Shown: positions 38,976 through 48,947, numbered from the stretch's first letter. The stretch is 64,000 bases of DNA from an uncultured SAR86 cluster bacterium (GCA_902596665.1 CACJUN010000003.1:135756-199755); one strand, 5' to 3'. Numbers and translations: made by a program. Notes: generated by a model from the letters alone, not told the origin.

Positions 38976-39947
38976 ATGAAATCTTTTGAAAATAAAATTG
39001 CTGTTGTCACCGGAGGTGGCACAGGTATGGGAAGAGAATTAGTTTTGCAATTGGCAAGAGCAAACTGCAATGTCTCTATGTGCGATGTTATCGAGGAAAA
39101 TATGGATCAGACAATGGATTTGGCAGCCTCGATAAATCCAAATGTGAAAATAACAAAGCACGTATGCGATGTTTCCATCAAAGACCAAGTTGAAAAATTT
39201 AGAGACGATGTTTTATCCGAACAGCAATCTGATTCAATAAATTTACTTTTTAATAATGCAGGTATCGGAGGCGGTCAAAGCTTTATAAAAAGCGATATTG
39301 AAGAATGGGAAAAAGTTTTTGCTGTCTGTTGGTACGGCGTTTACTTTTGTTCTAGAGCTTTTATGGAAGCGCTAATTAAAAGTGACGAAGGTCATTTAAT
39401 TAATACAAGCAGCGTAAATGGATTTTGGGCATCGTTGGGGGATGGTGTTCCACATACTTCATATTCGGCGGCTAAATTTGCTGTGAAAGGCTTCTCGGAG
39501 GCCTTATTAAATGATTTCAAAGTAAATGCTCCGCATTTAAATGTCTCAGTGGTAATGCCGGGTCATATAGGAACGGATATCAGTCAGAACACCGGCATAA
39601 TATTAGGAAAAAGACCTGAGGAAATGCAAGATGAAGAGCTTCAGGAAATGAAGGAGAACTGGATCAAAGCAGGAGCTCCTGTTCATAATCTTTCCCTAGA
39701 AGTATTCAAAGATGCATTAATTCAAAGGCAGGACGATTTTAAAAATAATGCGATAACGTCAGCTGAAGATGCAGCAACAGTTATTCTTGACGGCGTAAAA
39801 GAAAATAAATGGAGAATTCTTATTGGTCCTGATGCTGCAGCATTAGATAGAAGAGTAAGAGATAACCCAGAGAAAGCTTACGACGGAGATTTTTTGCCAA
39901 AGAGAGATGACAATCATTTCACCAACCCCTTTTCCGAAAAAAAGTAA
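38976..39947 (+). CDS. SDR family oxidoreductase
   Basis: The 323-residue protein is a classical SDR with a C-terminal extension. It has VVTGGGTGMGRELVLQLA (cofactor loop), LFNNAGIGGG, the catalytic Ser in INTSSVNG and SYSAAKFAVKG (Tyr and Lys), then VVMPGHIGTDI. The extension of about 80 residues (ITSAEDAATVILDGVKENKWRILIGPDAAALDRR) is seen in SDRs annotated as acetoin or ketoacyl reductases of actinobacterial and marine proteobacterial lineages. No pathway partner is adjacent apart from the divergent SDR. Substrate unknown. Confidence 0.88.
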   Translation: MKSFENKIAVVTGGGTGMGRELVLQLARANCNVSMCDVIEENMDQTMDLAASINPNVKITKHVCDVSIKDQVEKFRDDVLSEQQSDSINLLFNNAGIGGGQSFIKSDIEEWEKVFAVCWYGVYFCSRAFMEALIKSDEGHLINTSSVNGFWASLGDGVPHTSYSAAKFAVKGFSEALLNDFKVNAPHLNVSVVMPGHIGTDISQNTGIILGKRPEEMQDEELQEMKENWIKAGAPVHNLSLEVFKDALIQRQDDFKNNAITSAEDAATVILDGVKENKWRILIGPDAAALDRRVRDNPEKAYDGDFLPKRDDNHFTNPFSEKK

Positions 39948-39990
39948 TTTCGATAGCAATAAGATCAAAAAAAATAGACAATAATAATGT

Positions 39991-40146
39991 ATGGAAAGAG
40001 GAGAAAGAATTTCTCGCTCAGACCACGCTAGAAATAAAAGAGCTCAAATAAAAAAAATAAAATTTCAAAGGAGTGAAAACTTATACGCTCATCTAGATAG
40101 ACTGAGAGAGAAAAAGAAAAAGTTTCACCTAAAACATCCTTATTGA
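39991..40146 (+). CDS. Small basic protein of unknown function
   Basis: This 51-codon ORF is too short for the track. It begins with MERGERISRSDHARNKRAQ and ends in KFHLKHPY. Over a third of the residues are Lys, Arg or His, and the middle part (NLYAHLDRLREKKKK) could form an amphipathic helix. Such composition suggests binding to RNA, DNA or the ribosome, but no family was recognised. It sits between an SDR gene and a tRNA on the other strand; no clear Shine-Dalgarno is visible. The reality of the gene is uncertain. Confidence 0.45.
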   Translation: MERGERISRSDHARNKRAQIKKIKFQRSENLYAHLDRLREKKKKFHLKHPY

Positions 40147-40164
40147 GGAAAAATATAGAGAAGT

Positions 40165-40241
<77 letters not shown>

Positions 40242-40271
40242 CCAAGAATTGAGAATTATATAGGTTTTAGT

Positions 40272-40898
40272 TTGAGTTACGATAAATTAATTGAAAGTTT
40301 TATTCTTTTGTTTGTAGCAGTGGATCCCATTGCGCTCATCCCTATTTTTGCAAGCCTAACTTTTGGCTTATCTAAAATAGAAATAAGAAAAATTTATCTA
40401 AATGCAACTTTATTATCTTTAATAATCCTAAGCTTTTTCTGGTTTTTTGGTTCTGCTCTCTTAACTTTGTTAGGAATAAGCATGAGTTCTTTTAAGATTA
40501 TTGGTGGTCTATTTTTAATTGCCATTGCTTTTGAGATGGTTCTTGAAAATAGACAAACTAGAAGAAAGACAAACGCTCAAAATGCTTATGAAGATTTTTC
40601 AAGTAGTTCTATTGCTATATTCCCATTAGCTATTCCCTTGATAGCAGGTCCGGGGGCTATTACCGTTGTGACTTTATTGGGAGAGGAAAATAAAGCAAAT
40701 CTTCTGGATAATTTAATAAGTTTCACACCGATCTTATTGATCTGTCTTTTGGCCGGCATGGCTATGTGGCTATCCTCAAGAATTGCTAATAAGCTTCCTG
40801 AGTCAGCAATAATTGTTCTTGAAAAACTATTTGGAATATTGCTAGGAGCTCTAGCGATTGAGTTTGTAGCTTCTGGTGTAAGGTCTTTCTTGGTCTAA
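40272..40898 (+). CDS. MarC family integral membrane protein
   Basis: The 208-residue protein has six hydrophobic segments and the MarC/YhgN family blocks DPIALIPIFASLT at the N-terminus, GGLFLIAIAFEMVL and IAIFPLAIPLIAGPGAITVV. It was once thought to be an antibiotic-resistance factor, but the role of the family is unproven. A TTG at 40272 is the start, as no ATG is available nearby. It converges on rpoD with a 2-bp gap. Confidence 0.88.
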   Translation: MSYDKLIESFILLFVAVDPIALIPIFASLTFGLSKIEIRKIYLNATLLSLIILSFFWFFGSALLTLLGISMSSFKIIGGLFLIAIAFEMVLENRQTRRKTNAQNAYEDFSSSSIAIFPLAIPLIAGPGAITVVTLLGEENKANLLDNLISFTPILLICLLAGMAMWLSSRIANKLPESAIIVLEKLFGILLGALAIEFVASGVRSFLV

Positions 40899-40900
40899 TA

Positions 40901-42694
40901 TTACTCGTCGAGAAAACCTTTAAGGTGCGCGGACCTTGATGGATGTCTAAGTTTTCTCAAAGCTTTCGCTTCAATTTGTCTGATTCTTTCTCTTGTAACA
41001 TCAAACTGTTTTCCCACTTCTTCAAGAGTATGATCGGTGTTCATACCAATACCAAATCGCATTCTTAAAACTTTAGCTTCTCTTGCAGTTAAACTTCCTA
41101 AAACATCACCAGTTGCTTCAGTTAAATTATTTTCAGTAGCGGCATCAATAGGCGAACTTTGAAGAGGATCTTCAATAAAATCTCCCAGAGTCGTATCGTC
41201 TTCATCTCCTATAGGTGTTTCCATTGAGATTGGCTCTTTTGCTATTTTTAGAACTTTTCTAACTTTATCTTCAGGCATTTCCATTCTTTCGCTTAACTCT
41301 TCTGGAGTTGGCTCTCTTCCCATTTCCTGGAGCATTTGTCTAGAAATTCTGTTTAATTTGTTGATTGTTTCAATCATATGTACAGGGATTCTAATAGTTC
41401 TGGCTTGGTCAGCTATAGATCTAGTTATTGCCTGTCGTATCCACCAAGTTGCATAAGTAGAGAACTTGTAACCTCTTCTGTATTCAAACTTATCTACTGC
41501 CTTCATGAGACCGATGTTTCCCTCTTGGATAAGATCTAAAAATTGGAGACCCCTGTTGGTATATTTTTTTGCTATTGATATAACTAGCCTTAAATTGGCT
41601 TCAATCATATCTTTTTTAGCTCTTCTAATTTTTGATTCGCCTTTTGTAATTCTCATGTTCACTTCTTTTAATTGAGGAACAGACAGCCCAGATACCTTTT
41701 CTAAAGCATTTATTCTTTTTTGAATTAAATTAATCTCTGGCTTTCTAGTTTTAAGTACTTTCACAAAAGGTTTTTTTGACCTTAAAGTTGAATCTAGGAA
41801 GTTAGCTTTAGTTTCACTGCCCACAAAAATTTCAATAAATTCTTTACGTGGCATTTTTGACTCTCTGACACAGATATCATAAATGAGCCTTTCCAGTTCT
41901 TTAACTTGTTGGAAATTTAATCTTGCAGGAAGAGCGATTGTTTCGAATTTTTTTGGGGATAATTTAAGGTACTTAAAAATTTCTCCTAACTTTTCCAAGT
42001 CAGTTTGGGCTTTTGTGCTGCTTCTTCCGCTAGCAGCAATGGTTTTTTCAGTTTTGTTGAATTGTCTTCTGAGGGAAGCAAATCTTTTTTCTAGTTCTTC
42101 TTCATTTATTCCAGAATCTTCTTCTTCTTCAACATCTTCGTCTGCTTCTTTTATATCTTTATTAGCAGCAGCTTCCGAAGGAGCTTCATCCTCATCCATA
42201 AAACCAACGATCAAATCTGAAATTCTTTTTTCTCCTTTTTTAGTTAACTTATAATCCTCTATTATTCCCTCAACCACTCCAGGATAATGAACGCATGCGC
42301 TAAGAAGATCTCTGGCGCCATCCTCAATTCGTTTTGCTATTGATATTTCACCTTCTCTGGTTAACAAATCAACGGATCCCATTTCTCTCATGTACAACCT
42401 TACTGGATCTGTTGTTCTGCCTACTTCTGACTCAATTGCTATTTCACCCTCTGGGTCTGGTTGTTCTTGTGGATCTTCAGCAGCAGGCATGAAATCTGAG
42501 CCCTCAGCAGGAGGATTCTCTAAAACTTCAAGTCCTAATTCATTTATAAGAGAAATAACTTCTTCAAGTTGATCAGGATCTGATACATCTTCTGGTAAGA
42601 AATCATTGATATCAGCATAAGAGATATATCCTTGCTCTCTCCCTTTTTCAATGAGTTCTCTTAAACCGCTATTCTCTAAATCGTCGTCGTACAT
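40901..42694 (-). CDS. rpoD: RNA polymerase primary sigma factor RpoD (sigma-70)
   Basis: The 597-residue protein directs RNA polymerase to housekeeping promoters. Region 1.1 covers about residues 1-60 ([14 protein letters not shown]), region 1.2 has [11 protein letters not shown], an acidic non-conserved insert lies at about 185-205 ([11 protein letters not shown]), regions 2.3-2.4 show [16 protein letters not shown], and region 4.2 [20 protein letters not shown]. The C-terminus [16 protein letters not shown] is typical. It follows dnaG, as in the macromolecular synthesis operon, with a 67-bp gap that may hold an internal promoter. Confidence 0.97.
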   Translation of the reverse strand: MYDDDLENSGLRELIEKGREQGYISYADINDFLPEDVSDPDQLEEVISLINELGLEVLENPPAEGSDFMPAAEDPQEQPDPEGEIAIESEVGRTTDPVRLYMREMGSVDLLTREGEISIAKRIEDGARDLLSACVHYPGVVEGIIEDYKLTKKGEKRISDLIVGFMDEDEAPSEAAANKDIKEADEDVEEEEDSGINEEELEKRFASLRRQFNKTEKTIAASGRSSTKAQTDLEKLGEIFKYLKLSPKKFETIALPARLNFQQVKELERLIYDICVRESKMPRKEFIEIFVGSETKANFLDSTLRSKKPFVKVLKTRKPEINLIQKRINALEKVSGLSVPQLKEVNMRITKGESKIRRAKKDMIEANLRLVISIAKKYTNRGLQFLDLIQEGNIGLMKAVDKFEYRRGYKFSTYATWWIRQAITRSIADQARTIRIPVHMIETINKLNRISRQMLQEMGREPTPEELSERMEMPEDKVRKVLKIAKEPISMETPIGDEDDTTLGDFIEDPLQSSPIDAATENNLTEATGDVLGSLTAREAKVLRMRFGIGMNTDHTLEEVGKQFDVTRERIRQIEAKALRKLRHPSRSAHLKGFLDE

Positions 42695-42761
42695 GTGTTT
42701 CTAAAAAAGGTCGTTGATTATATCTTCTAAGAGCTAAAGTTTGAATAAATATGTAAAAAAG

Positions 42762-44522
42762 TTACAAAGACTTAAGAAGCTCCTTTTCTTGTTCATCTAA
42801 TGCTTCAAATTTTTCAAGTAAACTTTTTTTCAATTCGATCTTTTCTTTTTCCGTAATATCTCCATCCATGAGTTTTTTTTGTAGGTATGCATGATTCGAA
42901 ATATTCTCTTTTTTTAAATAAAAATTAATTGATTCTTCGATGTATTCATTAGCTTTGGCTTCAGAAATTATATTCTCACTAGCAGCGATAGATGTAATAT
43001 CTCCCTTCAACTCAGGATATTCCTCAATTAATTGACCTGCATTATAGTTGGGGGCTGATTTACAGAATTCAATTATCTTAGCTATTGTTTCTTCTTCCTT
43101 TATTTGCGACTTGACGTCGAAATACGAGAACAAATCTAAATTAATCCTTCCAGGAAAATCTAATACAACCGCTAGAATCTTTTTTAAAATTGTACTTTCT
43201 ATAAAGGTTTCGTTTTCTTTCATCGTGAAAGATTTTTTCTTTATTGATGGTTGGATTTCTTCGTCAACTTTGAAACCTAATTTCGATGAAAAGTCTTCAA
43301 CCAGCAAAGTTTTGAAATTTGAAGGTGGGATAGACTTTATAAAATTTTGAAAACTTCTCATGGCGTTTGCTTTTGTTTCAATTGAATCGTCAGTCCCATC
43401 AAGAAAAGAATCTTGAATATATTTGGAAAGCACTACTGATTTACTCAAATATTCCTCAAATTTATTCGTACCATGCTCTTCAATAATGCTTGCAGGATCT
43501 TGTCCTTCAGGAAGAAACAAAATATTGAACTTTCTATTATCGTTAATGAAAGGCAGTGTGACTTCTACTGCTCTTCTAGCTGCATCTGATCCTGCTTGAT
43601 CACCATCAAAACAAAAAACTACTTCATTAGTAATTTTTAGAATATTTTCAAGATGATATTTTGATGTCGCTATCCCAAGTGTAGCCATTGCATAAGGAAA
43701 ACCACCTGCAAACAGAGCAATGACGTCTGTATAACCTTCAACCACTAAAATTTTGTTTATGTTTCTATTTTGCTCAATGGATTCATAAAGGCCATACAGC
43801 TCCCTATTTTTTTTGAATACCAGAGATTCAGCAGAATTGAGGTATTTTGGTTCTTCATTCTCAATTACTCTGCCACCGAAACCTATAACTTGCCCTCTTC
43901 TGTTTCGTATCGGAAACATTAATCTATTCCTAAAGAAGTCATAATCTTTACCTTTATCAGAGGTTTTGATTAAACCTGTTTTCAAAATATCTTCTCTAGA
44001 AATACCCTCTTTAAGAAGATATCTGCATAAATCATCCCAGCTTTTAGTTGCGTATCCTAAAGAGAAATTTTGGGAAGATTTCCCTTCAATATTTCTACTT
44101 TTAAGATATTTGTAAACAGAACTAGATTCACTTTGCTCAGAAAGATTATTTTGAAAAAACTTCACGGTAAGATCATTGATTTTGTCAAAAATTTTAAAAT
44201 CTTCATTATTTAAGCTGTTTGAGTTTTTAGGAATTTCAATGCCAGCATTAGTTGCTAAAAATTCCAAGGCATCCATAAAAGTTTGCCCTTGGTGATCTGT
44301 GAGAAACGAAATTGCATTTCCACTCGCTCTGCATTTGAAACAATAATAAAACTGCTTATGTTGACTTACGCTAAAAGAAGGCTTACTTCCATCATCGCAG
44401 AAAGGACAAAGCGCCCAGTGATCTTTTCCTCTTTTTTGAAGAGAAACATGGCTATCGATCAAAGAAACAATATCTGTTGAATCTAAAACTCTTTGAATAA
44501 AATCTCTGGGTAATTGAGCCAT
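42762..44522 (-). CDS. dnaG: DNA primase
   Basis: DnaG makes RNA primers for replication. The 586-residue chain has an N-terminal zinc domain (residues 39-64), a TOPRIM core with VVEGYTDVIALFAGG and VFCFDGDQAGSDAARRA, and a C-terminal helicase-binding domain. The zinc site reads CPFC...CFKC (Cys39, Cys42, Cys61, Cys64), so the His of the usual CHC2 motif is replaced by Cys. It lies 2 bp after ruvX, where rpsU would stand in E. coli, and before rpoD. Confidence 0.96.
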   Translation of the reverse strand: MAQLPRDFIQRVLDSTDIVSLIDSHVSLQKRGKDHWALCPFCDDGSKPSFSVSQHKQFYYCFKCRASGNAISFLTDHQGQTFMDALEFLATNAGIEIPKNSNSLNNEDFKIFDKINDLTVKFFQNNLSEQSESSSVYKYLKSRNIEGKSSQNFSLGYATKSWDDLCRYLLKEGISREDILKTGLIKTSDKGKDYDFFRNRLMFPIRNRRGQVIGFGGRVIENEEPKYLNSAESLVFKKNRELYGLYESIEQNRNINKILVVEGYTDVIALFAGGFPYAMATLGIATSKYHLENILKITNEVVFCFDGDQAGSDAARRAVEVTLPFINDNRKFNILFLPEGQDPASIIEEHGTNKFEEYLSKSVVLSKYIQDSFLDGTDDSIETKANAMRSFQNFIKSIPPSNFKTLLVEDFSSKLGFKVDEEIQPSIKKKSFTMKENETFIESTILKKILAVVLDFPGRINLDLFSYFDVKSQIKEEETIAKIIEFCKSAPNYNAGQLIEEYPELKGDITSIAASENIISEAKANEYIEESINFYLKKENISNHAYLQKKLMDGDITEKEKIELKKSLLEKFEALDEQEKELLKSL

Positions 44523-44524
44523 TA

Positions 44525-44929
44525 TTATTTTTTGTTAAGCCAAGTATCAAGTATTATCTTAGCTGCAAGGGCATGAGATGTTGTTTTTTTATCAGTAAGA
44601 TTATTTTTATCAGACATTATTTCCTTGGCTTCCCATGTAGTAAGTCTTTCATCTTCTAATTCAACATCAATATCAAACAGCTGCTCACAAGCTAATTTAA
44701 ATTTGCTTACTTTCAATGAAAGTTTTGAATCAGTATCATCCATATTAAGTGGATATCCTAGAATAATTCCTTTTAAATCCCACTCTTTTATTAAATTTTC
44801 AATAAATTTTAAAGCTTCTTGTTCAGATGCAATTTTTTCAGAAAAATATGTTGTTGAATTTTTGGTAATTGAATTGCCAATCGCAAATCCATAATTAACT
44901 TCTCCGTAATCAATGCCCAAATAGTTCAT
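44525..44929 (-). CDS. ruvX: Putative pre-16S rRNA nuclease / Holliday junction resolvase-like RuvX
   Basis: The 134-residue protein belongs to the YqgF/RuvX family with an RNase H fold, implicated in 16S rRNA 5' maturation. It has the acidic N-terminal motif YLGIDYGEVNYGFAIGN, the GIILGYPLNMDD block and ELEDERLTTWEA. It overlaps the gshB end by 20 bp. The yqgE gene that usually lies between gshB and ruvX is missing. Confidence 0.93.
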   Translation of the reverse strand: MNYLGIDYGEVNYGFAIGNSITKNSTTYFSEKIASEQEALKFIENLIKEWDLKGIILGYPLNMDDTDSKLSLKVSKFKLACEQLFDIDVELEDERLTTWEAKEIMSDKNNLTDKKTTSHALAAKIILDTWLNKK

Positions 44930-45842
44930 CTACAAAAAGTTTTGCTAAGTTTTCATCTGCTTGATCATTGAGTTCTCTAAAGCAAGTGGGACTTGTTAAA
45001 TTGATTTCTGTTAGAAAATTTCCAATCATGTCTAATCCAACTATATACAAACCAAAATCCAACATTTTGTCCGCTACCGTCTGAGCAATAATTTTATCTT
45101 GTTCATTAAGCTCAATAGTTGAGGCTGATCCTCCTGCAGCCAAATTACCTATAAACTCTCCTTCAGGAGGTGTTCTTAACACGGCGTGTTTAGGAACTTT
45201 ACCGTTGATAATTAATATTCTTTTATCTCCAATGGAAATTTCTGGAAGGAATTTTTGCGCAATAAATTTTACTTCACCTTCCTTAGATATTTTTGAATAA
45301 ACTTCAGATAAATGTTCATCATCCTTCTTTAGTTTAAAGATAGAATCTCCACCCATGGAGTTAAGAGGCTTAACTACAATATGCTCATTCTCTTTAAGAA
45401 AATTATTAAATATTTCAAAATCAGATGTGATCAAAGTAGGCGGACAAAATTTTGGAAAATTTAATGCAAATATTTTTTCATTTAAGTTTCTTAGGTTTGA
45501 AGGATTATTAATAACGTTGACGCCTAAATCGGCAGCTTTTTCTAAAATCATTGTGTTTACTATAAAAGAGTAATCAACAGGTGGGTCTTGACGCATCATG
45601 ATCACTTCAAAAAAATTCATTGTATTCTCGGAAGAGGACAAAACGTTGAAGTTCGTATCATCTAGTGAAACTTCTACCTTTTGATATTTACAGTGGGGTT
45701 GATTGTCCTTCATAAATAAATTTTTTGAATCGATAAAATATATATCGTGTCCATTATTTTGGGCTTCGAACATTAGTAATAAAGTTGAATCCTTTTTTAG
45801 ATTCTTTGCAGGAATTGGCTCCATTACAAAACCGATTTTCAT
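44910..45842 (-). CDS. gshB: Glutathione synthetase
   Basis: GshB adds glycine to gamma-glutamylcysteine in the final step of glutathione synthesis. The 310-residue ATP-grasp protein has MRQDPPVDYSFIVNTMILE, the substrate block VVKPLNSMGGDSIF, RILIINGKVPKHAVLRTPPEGEF with NLAAGGSAS, and GLDMIGNFLTEINLTSPTCFRE for metal binding. It starts 4 bp inside the end of rsmE. The rsmE-gshB-ruvX order is standard. Confidence 0.95.
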   Translation of the reverse strand: MKIGFVMEPIPAKNLKKDSTLLLMFEAQNNGHDIYFIDSKNLFMKDNQPHCKYQKVEVSLDDTNFNVLSSSENTMNFFEVIMMRQDPPVDYSFIVNTMILEKAADLGVNVINNPSNLRNLNEKIFALNFPKFCPPTLITSDFEIFNNFLKENEHIVVKPLNSMGGDSIFKLKKDDEHLSEVYSKISKEGEVKFIAQKFLPEISIGDKRILIINGKVPKHAVLRTPPEGEFIGNLAAGGSASTIELNEQDKIIAQTVADKMLDFGLYIVGLDMIGNFLTEINLTSPTCFRELNDQADENLAKLFVDELFGH

Positions 45843-46549
45843 GATATATCCCTCATAGAAAAATTTAACATTGATAATATTACGATCGGCATTGTATCTG
45901 TTCTAAAAATCATATCTCCACAATTAATGCTAATAAATCCTTCTTCTTCTAATTTTTCTATTTCATTATCTGTAAATCCGCCCTCTGGGCCGATTGCTAT
46001 AGAGAGGCTTTCAGCTTTTTTTAAGTCTTTAATAGATTTAGTTGCTCTGGGATTTAACACAATTTTTAAAGAGTCGTTGGAATTATATGCCCAAGACATT
46101 AATTCATTTGAATGTATTTGAGGGACCCAATCCATTCCGCATTGTTCGCAACTGCTTGCAGCGATTTTCTTCCATCTTTCTATTTTTGATTGAGAAGGTT
46201 TTTTTCTTATTTTTGATCTTTCGCTTGATAAGCAATTTATCGAATTTATCCCAAGAGGGATGCTCTGTTTTATAACATTATCAAAATTTTTTATCTCACT
46301 GATGCCTAAATTAAATATTGGTTTAAGTTTTTTAGAAAAGTTTAAATTCTTGTTTGTTTTGATTAAAAAGGTTTTTTTCTTTTTTTCAATGATATTTCCA
46401 AAAGTTGAATTACCTCGCCCATCAAACAGATGAAGCTGCTGACCAATTTTTTTGTTCGTAACTTTTAAATGATCTGAAATGTTTTGATCAAGCTCTATAA
46501 TTGAATTTGCTTTTAATTCAGTTTTTAAAAATACCCTTGGAGTTCTCAT
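45839..46549 (-). CDS. rsmE: 16S rRNA m3U1498 methyltransferase
   Basis: RsmE is a SPOUT methyltransferase that methylates U1498 of 16S rRNA. The 236-residue protein has an N-terminal PUA-like domain and the C-terminal knot motif LSIAIGPEGGFTDNEIE, followed by LEEEGFISINCGDMIFRTDTMPIVILSM (LGxRILRTET-type block). The conserved RSKIRKKPSQSKIERWKKIAASSCEQC region is present. It is the first gene of the minus-strand cluster down to rpoD, divergent from the SixA-like gene. Confidence 0.94.
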   Translation of the reverse strand: MRTPRVFLKTELKANSIIELDQNISDHLKVTNKKIGQQLHLFDGRGNSTFGNIIEKKKKTFLIKTNKNLNFSKKLKPIFNLGISEIKNFDNVIKQSIPLGINSINCLSSERSKIRKKPSQSKIERWKKIAASSCEQCGMDWVPQIHSNELMSWAYNSNDSLKIVLNPRATKSIKDLKKAESLSIAIGPEGGFTDNEIEKLEEEGFISINCGDMIFRTDTMPIVILSMLNFSMRDIS

Positions 46550-46595
46550 GAATTTCTTTGTATGCTAAACATTCAATTTTATCAGAGTTTGAAAG

Positions 46596-47147
46596 ATGAA
46601 AATCTACATCATAAGACATGGAGAAGCTGCCAAATCTTGGGAAGTTGATAGAGATCCGGAATTGAGTCTGAGAGGCAGAGAGCAGGCCCAAAATATTTCA
46701 GATATTCTTGCTCAAGAAAATTTGAATGATTTCCAAATCATTTCAAGTCCACTTAGAAGAGCAATAGAAACCGCCGAACCAATATCTAAGAAATTAAATA
46801 AGGAAGTAGAAATTAATGAAAGCTTTATTGAAATTCCTTCTCCTGGGATAGACATGTCTGAAAGACCTTCTTGGTTGAGGGAAATGTTTTCAAAGGATGT
46901 AGATCAGTTTGAAAAGCCTCAAGCAGATTGGAGAGATAAAATAATAAATGTCACTCATTCTTTTAAATCACCGACTTTAATTTTTTCACACTTCATGGTG
47001 ATAAACGTTTTGGTAGGTTATTTACAAAAATCAAAAAAAATTGTTACTTTTTATCCAGATAATTGTTCAGTAACAAAGATGTCTCTAAATCAAGGAATGC
47101 TTTCTTTAGAGGAAATAGGAAGCAATCAAGAAAGTGTGGTTAACTGA
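46596..47147 (+). CDS. Histidine phosphatase family protein (SixA-like)
   Basis: The 183-residue protein carries the phosphohistidine motif IYIIRHGEAAKSWEVDRDPELSLRGREQA and the second catalytic His in LIFSHFMVINVL. SixA of E. coli dephosphorylates phosphohistidine signalling proteins; other members act on sugar phosphates. The start fits SixA, but the extra 20-30 residues (EIPSPGIDMSERPSWLREMF) resemble broader phosphoglycerate-mutase-like enzymes. It shares its last base with the fis start, so the two may be co-transcribed. Confidence 0.82.
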   Translation: MKIYIIRHGEAAKSWEVDRDPELSLRGREQAQNISDILAQENLNDFQIISSPLRRAIETAEPISKKLNKEVEINESFIEIPSPGIDMSERPSWLREMFSKDVDQFEKPQADWRDKIINVTHSFKSPTLIFSHFMVINVLVGYLQKSKKIVTFYPDNCSVTKMSLNQGMLSLEEIGSNQESVVN

Positions 47148-47419
47148 TGGTCTCAAAAAAAAATAATTCAAGCGATAAAAATTCTTTGAAATATCAAGTC
47201 GGAAAATCAATCAGAAGATATCTTAGAGAGTTAGACGGCAACAAATCATCTGATGTTTATCCAATGGTCCTAAAAGAAGTAGAAGCGCCTCTTCTATTTG
47301 AGATAATGAAGTATTGCAATGGAAATCAAAGTGAGGCTAGTAAAATGCTTGGCCTTAATAGGGGCACCTTAAGAACAAAACTCAAAGAATACGACCTTCT
47401 CAAAATTAATAAAAAATAA
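47147..47419 (+). CDS. fis: DNA-binding protein Fis
   Basis: The 90-residue protein is Fis, a nucleoid protein that bends DNA and controls rRNA and recombination. The C-terminal helix-turn-helix is NGNQSEASKMLGLNRGTLRTKLKEYDL, preceded by the dimer helices. It stands before purH, as in Pseudomonas, with 1 bp between; the dusB gene that usually precedes fis is not here. Confidence 0.94.
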   Translation: MVSKKNNSSDKNSLKYQVGKSIRRYLRELDGNKSSDVYPMVLKEVEAPLLFEIMKYCNGNQSEASKMLGLNRGTLRTKLKEYDLLKINKK

Positions 47420-47420
47420 G

Positions 47421-48947
47421 ATGTCTAAAATTGCCCTTATTAGTGTCTCAAACAAGGAAGGAATAATTGATTTTGCTAAAAATCTTATATCGCTGGACTA
47501 CAAAATCATTTCAACAGGCGGAACTTACCAGCTGCTAAAAGAAAATAATATTGATGCTATTGAAGTTTCAGAGCATACAGGCTTTCCAGAAATAATGGAT
47601 GGCAGAATAAAAACCTTACATCCCAAAATTCATGCAGGAATTCTCTCTCGAAGAAAAATTGATAAAAAAATCATAAAGGAACACAGCATCGATGAAATCG
47701 ATATTGTGATAGTAAATCTTTATCCTTTTTATTCAACTGCAAAAGATCCAAATAGTACTGAAGCAGAAATAATTGAGAAAATTGATATAGGTGGTCCAAC
47801 GATGTTGAGAGCGGCTGCAAAAAATCATGGGCACGTTACCACAATTGTTGATCCTAATGATTATGATCTGGTCACAAAGGAACTCAAAAAAAGCAAAACT
47901 ATTTCAAAATCTATAAAAAAACAATTGGCAATCAAAGTTTTTTCACATACTGCTAATTATGATTTAGAGATTTCAAACTATTTTAATGGCGACCAATTTG
48001 AAGAGAATCTTCTCTTGAGTTATGAAAAAACTGAAAATTTAAGGTACGGAGAAAATCCTCATCAGACGGCTTCTTTTTTTAAACATAAATTTTCAAAGCC
48101 CTTTGGGATATCTTCATCCATTCTGCATCAAGGCAAAGAAATGTCTTATAACAACATAGCAGATACAGATACTGCGATCGATTGCGTATGTAATTTTTCT
48201 GAACCTACTTGTGTCATTGTAAAACATGCTAATCCTTGTGGAGTATCATCAAGAAAAAATTTATTAGATGCTTATCAAAGTGCTTTTGAGAGCGATCCAA
48301 CCTCAGCTTTTGGAGGGATAATTGCCTTCAATGAAAAGGTTTCAGGCGAAGTTGCGCAGAGATTGATTGATAATCAATTTCTTGAGGTAGTTGCTGCTCC
48401 AGCATACTCAGACGAATCTCTGAAAATTTTCAATGCAAAACCTAATGTAAGGGTTCTCTCATTCAAACCAAAAATAAATGACAAAAATAAAATTTTATCT
48501 GTATCTGGAGGACTCCTTATTCAGTCAGCTGATAATAAAATTATTACCGAAGATAATTTAGAAGTTGTAACCCAAAAAGTACCCAATAAAGATGAAATAC
48601 AAAATGCTTTGTTTGCGTGGAAGGTTTGTAAATATGTTAAATCTAATGCAATTGTGTTTGCTGCAAGTGAGCAAACATTAGGAATTGGTGCAGGTCAAAT
48701 GAGCAGAATAGATAGCGGTAAAATTGCTGCCTCTAAAGCTAAGGAATTTGGATTCTCATTGAATGGAGCATCAATGGCTTCTGATGCATTTTTCCCTTTT
48801 AGGGACAACGTCGATAATGCTCATGAACTGGGCATAAAATGCATCATTCAGCCTGGAGGTTCAATCAAAGACGAAGAAGTAATTCAAGCTGCGAATGAGG
48901 CAGATATGAGTATGTTATTCACTAAAGTAAGGCATTTCAGGCATTAA
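47421..48947 (+). CDS. purH: Bifunctional AICAR transformylase/IMP cyclohydrolase
   Basis: PurH performs the last two steps of IMP synthesis. The 508-residue protein has an N-terminal IMP cyclohydrolase domain (ALISVSNKEGIIDFAKNL, STGGTYQLLKEN, MDGRIKTLHPKIHAGIL) and a C-terminal transformylase domain with LRYGENPHQTASF, VKHANPCGVS and AFGGIIAFNE. The end ASDAFFPFRDNVDNAHELGIKCIIQPGGSIKD is complete. Next to purD with no gap. Confidence 0.97.
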   Translation: MSKIALISVSNKEGIIDFAKNLISLDYKIISTGGTYQLLKENNIDAIEVSEHTGFPEIMDGRIKTLHPKIHAGILSRRKIDKKIIKEHSIDEIDIVIVNLYPFYSTAKDPNSTEAEIIEKIDIGGPTMLRAAAKNHGHVTTIVDPNDYDLVTKELKKSKTISKSIKKQLAIKVFSHTANYDLEISNYFNGDQFEENLLLSYEKTENLRYGENPHQTASFFKHKFSKPFGISSSILHQGKEMSYNNIADTDTAIDCVCNFSEPTCVIVKHANPCGVSSRKNLLDAYQSAFESDPTSAFGGIIAFNEKVSGEVAQRLIDNQFLEVVAAPAYSDESLKIFNAKPNVRVLSFKPKINDKNKILSVSGGLLIQSADNKIITEDNLEVVTQKVPNKDEIQNALFAWKVCKYVKSNAIVFAASEQTLGIGAGQMSRIDSGKIAASKAKEFGFSLNGASMASDAFFPFRDNVDNAHELGIKCIIQPGGSIKDEEVIQAANEADMSMLFTKVRHFRH

